Positions 6,547-14,883 of a stretch of DNA of 64,000 nucleotides are shown piece by piece; the first letter of the stretch is position 1, and each line of letters begins with the position of its first letter. The notes under the pieces were generated by a model. It worked only from the letters and a program-made list of their open reading frames with translations. It was not told the origin of the DNA and ran no database searches. The DNA is from Methylosinus trichosporium OB3b. Lineage in GTDB: Bacteria; Pseudomonadota; Alphaproteobacteria; Rhizobiales; Beijerinckiaceae. Position numbers and translations under genes: made by a program. The DNA is taken from the NCBI RefSeq assembly GCF_002752655.1, contig NZ_CP023737.1, forward strand, positions 3,558,001 through 3,622,000, in the 5' to 3' direction.

Positions 6547-9435
6547 ATGCTGCGACGACTGGCGATCATGATCGGCGTGCGGCTCGGCCGCGGCCTCCCG
6601 CATTTCGACGCGGAGTATTACGCCGCGGCCTATCCGGACGTCGCCGCCGCCGGAATCGATCCTCTCGCCCATTTTCTGAGGCACGGCTGGCGCGAAGGAC
6701 GCAATCCGTCCTGGAGCTTTCACACGCTCTATTATCGCGACGAGAACCCGAGCTGCGGACGGCGCGAGAATCCGCTGCTGCATTATCTCGCCAATAAGCA
6801 CGCGCAGCCGCTGCGCGTGTTTCCGGAAACGGAAGAGGAGCTGATCGAGCTGCAGAAGCGCGTCGTCGCCGGCCATTTCGACGAAGACTTCTATCGGCTG
6901 AAATATCTCGGCGGCGCCCTCGATTGCGATGCGCTCGATCATTATCTGCGCAGCGGATGGCGCCTCGGCTTCGATCCATCCGCCGATTTCTCGACCAATA
7001 ACTATCTCGACGCCAACAGCCATGCGCGCGCCGCCAAGGTCAGCCCGCTCTATCATCACGTCGCGACGCGCTCGATGGCCGCGCAGGCGCCGCGCGTGGC
7101 GCCCGCCCGCGCAAATATCGCCGCGGCGCTCGCGCCGGAGTTCGATGCGGGTTTCTATCTGCGCGCCAATCCCGATGTGGCGGCGCAGAAGCTCGACCCG
7201 CTCGCGCATTACATCGAGCGCGGCTGGCGCGAGGGGCGCGATCCGAGCGCCGTGTTCTGGACGTCCTATTATCTCTCGAGCAATCCCGACGTGCGCGCCG
7301 CGGGCGAAAATCCGTTCCATCATTATATCACGCGCGGGCGCGGCGAAGGGCGCAAGCCCAACCCCGTCGGCGCGCTGGCCTGGCCGAAGCCGACGGCGCC
7401 GGCCGCGCAGGAGTGGAACGGCGTCCGTCCCGCGAGACAGGTCGCGAACGCCGAGGTCGATGTGATCGTGCCCGTCTATCGCGGCTATGACGAGACGCTG
7501 GCGAGCCTTCACGCCGTGCTCGCCCATGCGCAGCAGACGCCGTTCAATCTCGTCGTCGTCAATGATCGCAGTCCCGAGCCGGCGCTGACCGATGCGCTGC
7601 GCGATCTTTCTTCACGCGGCCTCTTCGACTATCTCGAGAACGAGGAAAATCTCGGCTTCGTGCGCAGCGTCAACAAGGCGCTGGAGCGGCGCGGATCGCG
7701 CGATGTCGTCATTCTCAACTCCGACGCCATCGTCCATGGCGACTGGATCGACCGTCTGCTCGCCCATGCGCGCAGCGACGCGCGCATCGCGACCATCACA
7801 CCCTTCTCGAACAACGCCACCATCTGCAGCTATCCGGTCTCCAATCGCGACAATATGCTGGCGCTCGAAGCGTCGCCCGCCGAGCTCGACGATTTCGCCA
7901 AGGCCTGCAACGTCGGCGCGCGCAGCGTCGCGCCGACCGGCGTCGGCTTCTGCATGTATATGCGCGGCGCCGTCATCGACGCCATCGGCGGCTTCGACGC
8001 CGAGGCCTTCGGCCATGGCTATGGCGAGGAATGCGATTTCTGCCGGCGCGCCGCCGAGGCCGGCCATGTCAATGTGATCGCGCATGACGTCTTCGTCTAT
8101 CATGCGGGGCAGGTGTCCTTCGCCGAGCGCGCCAAGACCGAGCGCGCCGCCAATCAGCGCGCGCTCGCCGACAAGCATCCCGATTATCCGATGCGCGTCG
8201 CGCTCTATATCCGCGCCGATCCGGCGCTGGAGGCGCGCATCCGGCTCGATCTCTATCGGCTGGCGAAGAGCCTTCGCCGCCGCGTCGCGGTGATGGTCAC
8301 TCACGCCATTCGCGGCGGCGTCGCCACCCATGTCGACGATCTCGCGAAGCGCCTCGACGACGAAGGCTTCGACGTGCTGCTGATGAAGCTCGGCGCCAGC
8401 CGCGGCGATGACATCACGATCGAGACGCGCGGCGCGTCGATCTATGCGCCCTCGCTCGCCGCATTGTCGATCGCGCGCCATGCGCGCACGATCGAGGATT
8501 TTTTCGCCTGGGCGCGGCCGGAGATTATTCATGTCCATTCCTTCGTCGGATTGGACTGGCCGTCGACTCTGAGCCTCATGTCGATCATCGAGCGCGCCGC
8601 GCCGGGCTATTTTTGCACGCTGCATGATTACACCGCGCTCTGCCATCGCCATCATCTGGTGACGCCGCAGGGCGATTATTGCGCCGAGCGCCGCATCGAC
8701 ATTTGCCGCGCCTGCGTCGCCGCCGACAAGGAACATGCGCCGATCGTCGATCCGGCCGAGCGGGAAGCGCGTTACGGCGCCTTTTATGAAAAAGCGAAGA
8801 GCATATTCGCGCCCTCGCGCGACGCCGCCGCACGGCTCGCTCATGCCTATCCGAATGTGCGGACGGAGCTGCGTCCGCATGTTTACGCGCCGCCGGCGCT
8901 GCGCGAGCCGGAGCCGCCGATCGACGCGCCGCTGCGCATCGCGGTGATCGGCGCGATCACTTTGCACAAGGGCGCGCGGCTGCTGCATGCGCTGGCGCTC
9001 GACGCGCGGCGCCGCGATCTGCCGCTGCGCTATCGCATCATCGGCTCCTCGGTGCTGAAGTCGGAGCTCGAGGATGAAGGCGTCGTCGAGACAGGCCATT
9101 ATCCGAGCGAGGACGCCGGCCTCGCTCTCGTCGAGCAATGGCGCCCGCACTTCGCCTTCTTCCCCTCCATCTGGCCGGAGACCTTCTGCTACACGCTGTC
9201 GCTGGCGCTCGCGGCCGGGGTTCCGCCGGTCGTCTTCGACATCGGCGCGCCGGCGGAGCGGCTGCGCGAGCTGGACCAGGGGCAGATTCTCGATCTCGCG
9301 CTCGCCGAGACGCCCGCGGCGCTCAATGACGCGATTTTGGCGCTGCCGGTGGACGCGCTCTGGAAAAAGCGGGGGCCTTACACGTCACGGTCATATCCGC
9401 GCCTCGTCGAGGACTATTATGGGGTGCGAGCCTGA
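6547..9435 (+). CDS. Large bifunctional glycosyltransferase (GT2 + GT4-like) with N-terminal repeats
   Basis: The protein has 962 residues from the ATG at 6547. An in-frame codon at 6478 lies inside the upstream REP repeat and is unlikely. Residues ~20-290 carry repeats of the form Y-x3-NPDV...DPLAHY-x3-GWREGRxPS; three copies are clear and two degenerate. Residues ~315-570 are a family-2 glycosyltransferase domain: VDVIVPVYRGYDETLASL, VILNSDA as DXD-like, and GYGEECDFCRRA. The C-terminal part has a GT-B/family-4 shape (RGGVATHVDDLAKRL, FFPSIWPETFCYTLSLALAAG). It probably acts in surface polysaccharide or glycoprotein assembly. It shares no operon with the other polysaccharide genes here. Confidence 0.85.
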   Translation: MLRRLAIMIGVRLGRGLPHFDAEYYAAAYPDVAAAGIDPLAHFLRHGWREGRNPSWSFHTLYYRDENPSCGRRENPLLHYLANKHAQPLRVFPETEEELIELQKRVVAGHFDEDFYRLKYLGGALDCDALDHYLRSGWRLGFDPSADFSTNNYLDANSHARAAKVSPLYHHVATRSMAAQAPRVAPARANIAAALAPEFDAGFYLRANPDVAAQKLDPLAHYIERGWREGRDPSAVFWTSYYLSSNPDVRAAGENPFHHYITRGRGEGRKPNPVGALAWPKPTAPAAQEWNGVRPARQVANAEVDVIVPVYRGYDETLASLHAVLAHAQQTPFNLVVVNDRSPEPALTDALRDLSSRGLFDYLENEENLGFVRSVNKALERRGSRDVVILNSDAIVHGDWIDRLLAHARSDARIATITPFSNNATICSYPVSNRDNMLALEASPAELDDFAKACNVGARSVAPTGVGFCMYMRGAVIDAIGGFDAEAFGHGYGEECDFCRRAAEAGHVNVIAHDVFVYHAGQVSFAERAKTERAANQRALADKHPDYPMRVALYIRADPALEARIRLDLYRLAKSLRRRVAVMVTHAIRGGVATHVDDLAKRLDDEGFDVLLMKLGASRGDDITIETRGASIYAPSLAALSIARHARTIEDFFAWARPEIIHVHSFVGLDWPSTLSLMSIIERAAPGYFCTLHDYTALCHRHHLVTPQGDYCAERRIDICRACVAADKEHAPIVDPAEREARYGAFYEKAKSIFAPSRDAAARLAHAYPNVRTELRPHVYAPPALREPEPPIDAPLRIAVIGAITLHKGARLLHALALDARRRDLPLRYRIIGSSVLKSELEDEGVVETGHYPSEDAGLALVEQWRPHFAFFPSIWPETFCYTLSLALAAGVPPVVFDIGAPAERLRELDQGQILDLALAETPAALNDAILALPVDALWKKRGPYTSRSYPRLVEDYYGVRA

Positions 9436-9483
9436 AGGCTCGCGGTCCGACGCGGCGCCTGGACCGCGAGCTTTCAGGCTCGC
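9426..9483. repeat. REP-type palindromic repeat overlapping the glycosyltransferase 3' end
   Basis: Arms GCGAGCCTGAAGGCTCGCGG and CCGCGAGCTTTCAGGCTCGC face each other. The left arm covers the last codons of the glycosyltransferase gene, so the repeat supplies its C-terminus and stop codon. Confidence 0.7.
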
Positions 9484-9509
9484 CCTCGCTCCAACCAGGA
9501 CGCAAGCCC

Positions 9510-9899
9510 ATGCGCGCGATTCTCCTCCTCCTCGCTCTCATCGCCGGCGGCGCTCACGCCGAGGACGCGCCCGCCGACGGCCGTTATTCGATGACGCCGG
9601 CGGAGAACGGCTTCCTGCGGCTCGACAGAGACACCGGCGCTGTCGCCCATTGCGCGACCGAGAACGGCGTTTCGGCGTGCCGCGCCGCGGCCGACGAGCG
9701 CGCCGCGCTGATGGCGGAGATCGACCGGCTGTCCAAGGAGAACGCCGATCTGCGCGCCAAGCTCGCCGGCGCCGAGGCGCCGAAGAAGCCGCTGCCCGGC
9801 GAGCAGGAGTTCGAGCGCGCGCTCTCCTTCACCGAGAAATTCGTGCGCCGCATGATGCGGCTCTTCCGCGAGGAGGCGCCCGAGAGCGAGCGGCTCTGA
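9510..9899 (+). CDS. Exported small protein with a coiled coil
   Basis: The protein has 129 residues. The signal peptide is MRAILLLLALIAGGAHAED, with probable cleavage after AHA. The mature part has two cysteines (HCATENGVSACRA) that could form a disulfide. A heptad-like helix follows (ADERAALMAEIDRLSKENADLRAKL), then a basic helix near the C-terminus. I do not recognise a named family. It is probably periplasmic. Confidence 0.65.
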   Translation: MRAILLLLALIAGGAHAEDAPADGRYSMTPAENGFLRLDRDTGAVAHCATENGVSACRAAADERAALMAEIDRLSKENADLRAKLAGAEAPKKPLPGEQEFERALSFTEKFVRRMMRLFREEAPESERL

Positions 9900-9940
9900 G
9901 TTCTCTCTGGTCACGAAAAATCCGCAACGCCTGGGTCGCC

Positions 9941-10020
9941 GTCATTGCGAGGAGCGCAGCGACGAAGCAACCCAGGGGCCGCCCCGCCGCTCTGGCTTGC
10001 TTCGCTCCGCTCGCAATGAC
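9941..10020. repeat. Interspersed repeat of the GTCATTGCGAGGAGCG type
   Basis: Terminal arms GTCATTGCGA and TCGCAATGAC are perfect inverted copies enclosing AGCGACGAAGCAACCCAGG and a GC-rich centre. This is a familiar short repeat of Rhizobiales intergenic regions. A second copy lies at 55295-55374. Confidence 0.7.
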
Positions 10021-10126
10021 GGGCCCGGCTATCGTCGGTTCACGTCGAGACTTCGTGCGTCGCTCGCGATGACGCGCCGGCGATCATGCGATAATCATGT
10101 GACGCTGTTGAACGAGAAGGGTCCTC

Positions 10127-10396
10127 ATGTCTGCGATCGACAATTTCCTCGGCGGCTCGCCGCTGCAAGTGTTCGTCAAGCTCCTGTTCGTCTCGCTCGT
10201 CGTCGGCGCGCTGCTGATGTGGCTGGAGCTGCGGCCGATCGATCTGCTGCATGGCGTGCAGCGCTTCTTCGACCATATCTCCTCGCTCGGCGTCGGCGCG
10301 GTGAAGCTGGTCGGCGAATATGTGCTGACCGGCGCGCTGATCGTGGTGCCGGCGTTTCTGGTGCTGCGCCTGCTCAAGCTCGGCGGGGGGCGCTGA
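10127..10396 (+). CDS. Small inner-membrane protein, DUF6460-like
   Basis: The protein has 89 residues. It begins NFLGGSPLQVFVKLLFVSLVVGALL and has a second hydrophobic stretch, GEYVLTGALIVVPAFLVLRLL. The NRFLGGSP-type opening followed by two membrane helices matches small Rhizobiales DUF6460 proteins as I remember them. The function is not known. Confidence 0.65.
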   Translation: MSAIDNFLGGSPLQVFVKLLFVSLVVGALLMWLELRPIDLLHGVQRFFDHISSLGVGAVKLVGEYVLTGALIVVPAFLVLRLLKLGGGR

Positions 10397-10497
10397 GGCG
10401 CAAATTCCGCTTGCGCGCGGCGCTCCGTCCATGGATTGAGGAAAGCAGCGCCGCGGGCGATCCGCCTCGCGGCCATCCCATTCTAAAGAGGCTGACG

Positions 10498-10728
10498 ATG
10501 TCCAACGGGCGAGGCAAGAGGTCCACCGTCTATCGCTATCTGACCGGGCCGGACGACGCGGAATTTTGTAAACGCGTCACCGAGGCGCTGAGCCTCGGCT
10601 GGTCGCTCTATGGCTCGGCGACGCTGACCTTCGACACGGTGAAGGGCCGGGTGATCTGCGGCCAGGCGATCACCAAGGATGTCTATGATTTCGAATATAC
10701 GGCGGATGTGAAGCTCTCGGAGCTATAG
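10498..10728 (+). CDS. DUF1737 family small protein
   Basis: The protein has 76 residues. The DUF1737 core is YRYLTGPDDAEFCKRV, EALSLGWSLYGS and VICGQAITK. The ATG at 10498 follows GAGG at 7 bases. It ends 8 bases before recO, so the two are likely co-transcribed. Its role is not known. Confidence 0.75.
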   Translation: MSNGRGKRSTVYRYLTGPDDAEFCKRVTEALSLGWSLYGSATLTFDTVKGRVICGQAITKDVYDFEYTADVKLSEL

Positions 10729-10736
10729 GCCGGACG

Positions 10737-11459
10737 ATGGAATGGCGGGACGAAGGGCTCGTCATCGGCGTGCGCCGCCACGGCGAGTCCGCGGTGATTC
10801 TGGAGCTGATGACGCGCGCGCACGGCCGCCATATGGGCCTCGTGCGCGGCGGCTCCGGCCGCGCCCTTCGGTCGGTCCTGCAGGTCGGCAACAGCGTCGA
10901 GGTCCTGTGGCGGGCGCGGCTCGAGGAGCATCTCGGCGCCTTCGCCGTGGAGCCTCTGCGCTCGCGCGCGGCGCGGCTCATCGACCGCGCCTTCGCTCTG
11001 CATGGCGTCGCCCATCTCGCCGCGCTGCTGCGCCTGCTGCCGGAACGCGACGCGCAACGGGAGTTATTCGAGATGGCCGAACTGATCGCCGATCGGCTCG
11101 ATTCGCTCGATCTCGCTCCCGCGCTGATGGCGCGTTTCGAGCTGGCTCTGCTGCAGGCGCTCGGCTTCGGCCTCGATGTCGAGCGCTGCGCTCTGACCGG
11201 GGCGACGCAGGATCTCGCCTTCGTCTCGCCCAAGACCGGCCGGGCGGTGACCCGCGACGCCGGCGCGCCCTGGCGCGACCGCCTGCTGCCCTTCCCGCCC
11301 TTTCTGCAGGATTGCGCCCGCGCCCCGGCCGATGCGTCCGAGCTGGCGGCGGCCTTCCGCCTCACCGGCCATTTCCTCGCCCGCGACGTCTTCACCCCGC
11401 GCGGCCTCGAGGCCCCCCAGGCCCGCGCGCTCTATGTGGGCGCGGCGGCGCGGGGGTGA
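10737..11459 (+). CDS. recO: DNA repair protein RecO
   Basis: The protein has 240 residues and fits the RecO family, which loads RecA on SSB-coated DNA in the RecFOR pathway. The N-terminal OB fold starts MEWRDEGLVIGVRRHGE and contains THARGR-like ARAHGRHMGLVRGG. The C-terminal helical part has LMARFELALLQALGFGLD. The four-cysteine zinc site of some RecO proteins is reduced to a single cysteine near ERCALTG. It ends at the edge of the AT-rich accessory island. Confidence 0.92.
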   Translation: MEWRDEGLVIGVRRHGESAVILELMTRAHGRHMGLVRGGSGRALRSVLQVGNSVEVLWRARLEEHLGAFAVEPLRSRAARLIDRAFALHGVAHLAALLRLLPERDAQRELFEMAELIADRLDSLDLAPALMARFELALLQALGFGLDVERCALTGATQDLAFVSPKTGRAVTRDAGAPWRDRLLPFPPFLQDCARAPADASELAAAFRLTGHFLARDVFTPRGLEAPQARALYVGAAARG

Positions 11460-11514
11460 GGGAGGCGCCGACTCTCGACGCGCGTCCCTTCTCCCACTCG
11501 TGCGGAATTATGGC

Positions 11515-11533
11515 GCAACGCCACAAGCGTTGC
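11515..11533. repeat. Short perfect hairpin at the left edge of the AT-rich island
   Basis: GCAACGC-cacaa-GCGTTGC, 7 + 5 + 7 bases, lies 56 bases after recO. There is no T-run. It could be a weak transcript end for recO or mark the island junction. A 37-codon ORF (11510-11623) runs through it and ends in an ATGA overlap with the next gene, but has no clear ribosome-binding site. Confidence 0.4.
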
Positions 11534-11619
11534 CGGGCAACCGCAATTGTTGTTATAGAGATGTCCATGCATGGGAAAGCGCATCATTGGCGCTTTATGC
11601 ATGGAGCGTTGCCAGAAAC

Positions 11620-12750
11620 ATGATCGTGCTCGATCTAAATACTGCGATTATCCCGCAAAATCAACAGATTTGGTCAATGTTCCCGGGGCTAAATCGTATA
11701 TTCCTTCCGACATTTATTGAGCGTGGATGTGTATTTTTAGATACGCCGGCGATATCGCTATCGTATGATGCACTATATGACGATCGACTTCTTAAACAAC
11801 ATATAGTCATGAGCCAGAAATGGAGCGATTATTTGCGCGGGCACACGAAGCGCGCCCCATCCCGTAACCCACTATATTTTAGTATTGAAGACGGCAGATC
11901 TATCAGTTCTGCGGCTGGTAATATAAAGACGTTATTTCTTAAAGTAAAGCCAATGGACCTAATTTTGGTTGGACAAAAAACCATTTATGATCCGATTCTT
12001 ATAGGCGAGGTGGTTGGTCAGTTCAACCCGGAGGAGTCTATTGCGATACCTCGATGCGAAGGCGAGTTAGGCCCGCTACGCCGCGTTAGATGGCTAGAAA
12101 CAGCTACCGAAAGACGCTTCATGCCGCAGGCGCTATCCAAATTGCTCAGCAACAGGAAGGCAGTCATAAACATAGATAAGAGCTCATTTGGCCAAGATGT
12201 ATTCAAGTACGCCTACGGTGATTACGTGTTTGGCGAAAATGCTCGTTACATATTTAGCGGACCTAAATATCGTAATATTGCTACGCAGGCGGTTCCTGGT
12301 ATCGAGCTGATAACTTATTTCGCGGCGGCATTTAATGCGTGCGAGATAGGTGAATTGGAAAAATTTGCCGCTATGAGTATTGATGCCGCGATAAATTCAT
12401 ATTTCGAGCAGGACATATTGTATTCGTTTGAGATTGATTTCAGCTCTCCTGGAGAGTATATTCTACATGCGCGTCGCGCTGCTTTGCCGCTGCTTGTAGC
12501 GGCTCTTATTGCTGCGACGGCGGGTGACCTATCATTTGCGCAGGCGGCTGAAGCGCATATTGTGAATACAGCAGAAATGACCGCAGGCCAATCTGGGTGT
12601 GAAATAGAAGTTCAGCAAAAATATAGGGCAATTATGGCGGCGATAAACGTTGAGCAATACAATGCAGCATGTAATCTTAACAAGGAGGCTCAGGATGGCG
12701 TTGGTCTAAAAGTAAAGGTTCACAAGAAACATGTTAAGAAGGTTGACTGA
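11620..12750 (+). CDS. Unrecognised protein with PUA/EVE-like domain and a membrane segment
   Basis: The protein has 376 residues from the ATG at 11620, in DNA far richer in A+T than its surroundings. Residues ~84-185 look like a PUA-superfamily (EVE/YTH-type) reader: LVGQKTIYDPILIGEVVGQF, then PLRRVRWLETATERRFMPQALSKLL, like the 'xVRWLxTxPxxxLPxxLxxxL' segment of modified-DNA-dependent restriction proteins. A hydrophobic segment (about 286-302, RAALPLLVAALIAATAG) may cross the membrane. A hydrophilic tail with cysteines at 327 and 351 and a lysine-rich end follows. No nuclease motif is visible. The ribosome-binding site is weak. The downstream small membrane gene starts one base after the stop. 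Function not assigned; a phage-defence role is inferred from domain type, base composition and neighbours. Confidence 0.6.
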   Translation: MIVLDLNTAIIPQNQQIWSMFPGLNRIFLPTFIERGCVFLDTPAISLSYDALYDDRLLKQHIVMSQKWSDYLRGHTKRAPSRNPLYFSIEDGRSISSAAGNIKTLFLKVKPMDLILVGQKTIYDPILIGEVVGQFNPEESIAIPRCEGELGPLRRVRWLETATERRFMPQALSKLLSNRKAVINIDKSSFGQDVFKYAYGDYVFGENARYIFSGPKYRNIATQAVPGIELITYFAAAFNACEIGELEKFAAMSIDAAINSYFEQDILYSFEIDFSSPGEYILHARRAALPLLVAALIAATAGDLSFAQAAEAHIVNTAEMTAGQSGCEIEVQQKYRAIMAAINVEQYNAACNLNKEAQDGVGLKVKVHKKHVKKVD

Positions 12751-12751
12751 A

Positions 12752-13255
12752 ATGGAAAAAAGCGCTGGTGGAATTCTTAGGGCGATCATTAGGATTGCCG
12801 AAGTTATTGGTATTCCCGTGGTCGTGTCTGCCGCAGTATCTACTGGAATGAATTCGTGGTTCGAAAGTAGGCTTGAGAATAGCAAGGATCATATAGCCGC
12901 TATCATTAAAGAAAAGGAAGGATTTGATGAATCTCAGGTTAATATTTTCGGTCAGCTAGGTATATATACAAATTCAATTCTTAGTAATGACGCAAAGCAA
13001 AGCAAGGATGAATTGTTTTCGGCCATCGTCGCTGCTCAGTTGCACATTAGTCGATTGAGAAGCGAGGTAAGTGCAAATAATAATAGTGTATTTAATCTAT
13101 ATGCCGCTGAGCTTGACACGCTTAGGGCTAGGTTAAAAGACGCAAAAGGTGTTAACGATTTGAAAGCAATATACATGTCGGCACAAAGAATACTTGAGCT
13201 TCATGACGAAGTCTCATCTGAGGTAAGAGCTAAAATGCAAGTCAGTATTTTTTGA
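12752..13255 (+). CDS. Small membrane-anchored coiled-coil protein, unrecognised
   Basis: The protein has 167 residues. An N-terminal membrane helix (about residues 8-32, ILRAIIRIAEVIGIPVVVSA) is followed by SWFESRLENSKDHIAAIIKEKE and long amphipathic helices with no cysteines. The ATG at 12752 is preceded by AAGAAGG at 9 bases. An ATG at 12731 would overlap the upstream gene by 20 bases. It shares the low-GC composition of its partner and is presumably translated from the same message. It may be a membrane partner or effector of the upstream protein. No family was recognised. Confidence 0.6.
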   Translation: MEKSAGGILRAIIRIAEVIGIPVVVSAAVSTGMNSWFESRLENSKDHIAAIIKEKEGFDESQVNIFGQLGIYTNSILSNDAKQSKDELFSAIVAAQLHISRLRSEVSANNNSVFNLYAAELDTLRARLKDAKGVNDLKAIYMSAQRILELHDEVSSEVRAKMQVSIF

Positions 13256-13378
13256 TTATTAGAAGTGCATCCTATTGCTTATGGTGTTTGCGCCATAATA
13301 CCGCATTTCTGGGAGAAGGTGGCCCTCGCCTCGGGTCGAGCAAAATTCGTCGTGAGCCGCGCCGAAAGCGCGACGCTC

Positions 13379-13945
13379 CTACGCTCCCGCCACGGGCGAA
13401 CGCGACTTCCAATCGCTCCAGTCGATCGGATCGCCCCCCTCGGACACGACCTCGACGTCGGCGGGATCGAGCCGAGACGTGAACAAGACGAGACTGGCGC
13501 AAGGCCGTCTCGCGCTCGGCGCCATTAGTCCGTCGAACCCCAGAAAAAACGCGGCGTCCGCTATGTCCTGCGTTTGCTCGTAGCTGCGACGGCGATAGTC
13601 CGCAATCTCGACGCCGAGGGTCTGCAAGGCCGACAGATCGGCGATGCGCAGCGTTTTGGTCGCGCGAACGGCCAGCTCGAAGCAGAGCCAGACCGGCTTC
13701 GACGGAAAGACGGGCTGCAGCGACAAGAGCGCATGCACTTCCGCGACGGCGCCGTCTCGCTCCAGCGACGTATACAGCACGTCGAACGCGCCGTTGCACC
13801 AGCGGCTCAGAGAAGGACCGCCGAGAGCCGGGTCGCGTCCCGTCGGCGCGACGCGCCAGACGCGCCCGTCGAATGGCTCGCGCGGCAAGGCGTCGACCGC
13901 ATCGAGAATCTGCAGATCGCGCGCCTTGCGAATATCTGCGGCCAT
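13379..13945 (-). CDS. RES-domain toxin (ParT/MbcT family)
   Basis: The protein has 188 residues. RES-domain features are GRVWRVAPTGRDP, then RWCNGAFDVLYTSLERDGAVAEV, carrying the Arg-Tyr-Glu set of this ADP-ribosyltransferase-like fold, and a C-terminal SLVLFTSRL. Characterised relatives degrade NAD or modify PRPP synthetase. The start codon overlaps the antitoxin stop as TGATG, giving tight coupling. Composition is back to high GC, so the pair is distinct from the AT-rich two-gene unit next to it. Confidence 0.82.
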   Translation of the reverse strand: MAADIRKARDLQILDAVDALPREPFDGRVWRVAPTGRDPALGGPSLSRWCNGAFDVLYTSLERDGAVAEVHALLSLQPVFPSKPVWLCFELAVRATKTLRIADLSALQTLGVEIADYRRRSYEQTQDIADAAFFLGFDGLMAPSARRPCASLVLFTSRLDPADVEVVSEGGDPIDWSDWKSRSPVAGA

Positions 13946-14283
13946 CAGCTGTAAGCGCCCGAGGCGAGCGCCTCGATGACGGCGAGCACGGCCTCGGTTC
14001 GCCCGGAATTGATGAGATCGATCGCGCGCTCGCCGTTCAACATCGGGTGCTTGGCGTGGAGCCACAGCCGCGTCTCGTCGGGCGTATAAAAATCCGACAA
14101 GCGATCGACGACATAGCGCAGCTCTGCGATGACCGTCTGAGTCCGCAGATCGGGCGTCGCCTTGCCGTTCGACCAGCGAGAAACGGTGGCGGGCGACACG
14201 GCGACGATATTCGCAATGTCTTTCCCCTGCAGGCCCCCATCGCTGCGCAGATGATCGAGTATCCGGCTGACGGCGGTCGCCAT
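13945..14283 (-). CDS. Xre/ParS-type antitoxin (DUF2384)
   Basis: The protein has 112 residues from the ATG at 14283, which has AGAGG 8 bases upstream. Longer in-frame starts at 14319 and 14358 lack a ribosome-binding site. The N-terminal helix-turn-helix is LQGKDIANIVAVSPATVSRW. The C-terminal ParS/MbcA part has LHAKHPMLNGERAIDLINSG, whose tail inserts into the toxin's NAD site in known complexes. It is the upstream gene of the pair and probably represses its own promoter near 14360. Confidence 0.82.
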   Translation of the reverse strand: MATAVSRILDHLRSDGGLQGKDIANIVAVSPATVSRWSNGKATPDLRTQTVIAELRYVVDRLSDFYTPDETRLWLHAKHPMLNGERAIDLINSGRTEAVLAVIEALASGAYS

Positions 14284-14883
14284 GGTCGAGGCCTCTGCTG
14301 CTTTTGCGGATCGGCGCATTTCCGTCGCACGAGCTGGATGATTGCATATTGGTTTCATAAGTCAATGTAGTGAAATCCGTTGAAGGCGATCTTGACAATA
14401 AATGATTTTATTCCTACTCTCCTCCCCGCTTCCGCCGCATGGGGCGCCATCCGAAGGGTCGGGCGGCGTCGGCGGGGCGCGGATCGCGGGGACGGGAGGC
14501 GACCCTCTCTCGATGCCTTGCGACGCCACGTCGCCGGCGCTGGTCTTCCTTCGTGCGGAAGCCTTTGAAAAAAGGCGCGGACCGGGCCGAATATCCGAGG
14601 GTGGCGCGGGGATAGACTACCCGAAAGGGGAAAACAACCCTGGCCCCGGAGGCGGCGAACAGTAGAAGAGGCAGCCGTGGTCCGGAACGCTTCCGGCTCC
14701 GACGCTCTCCTTTTTTCCGCGGCCGAAAACGGCGCCGCGGCGTTCCGGACCTCCCATCTCCCGCGCCGAAAACGGCGGCGGGAACGCTGGCGCGTGCGAT
14801 CTCCACAATGGATCGCGGGAACGAGGGTGATTCGCCTTCCGTTCTCCTGTATCCTTGCAGACTCGACGAGGGAGTCCCGCGAT
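14284..14883. other. Intergenic region before uvrD with a spaced inverted repeat
   Basis: About 600 bases without a convincing gene. Perfect 12-base arms GGTCCGGAACGC (14679-14690) and GCGTTCCGGACC (14740-14751) could form a long stem in the uvrD leader. The related strings CCGAAAACGG recur at 14724 and 14765. The antitoxin promoter must lie at the left end, where TTGACT is read on the minus strand near 14361. The remainder shows no recognisable feature. Confidence 0.4.
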
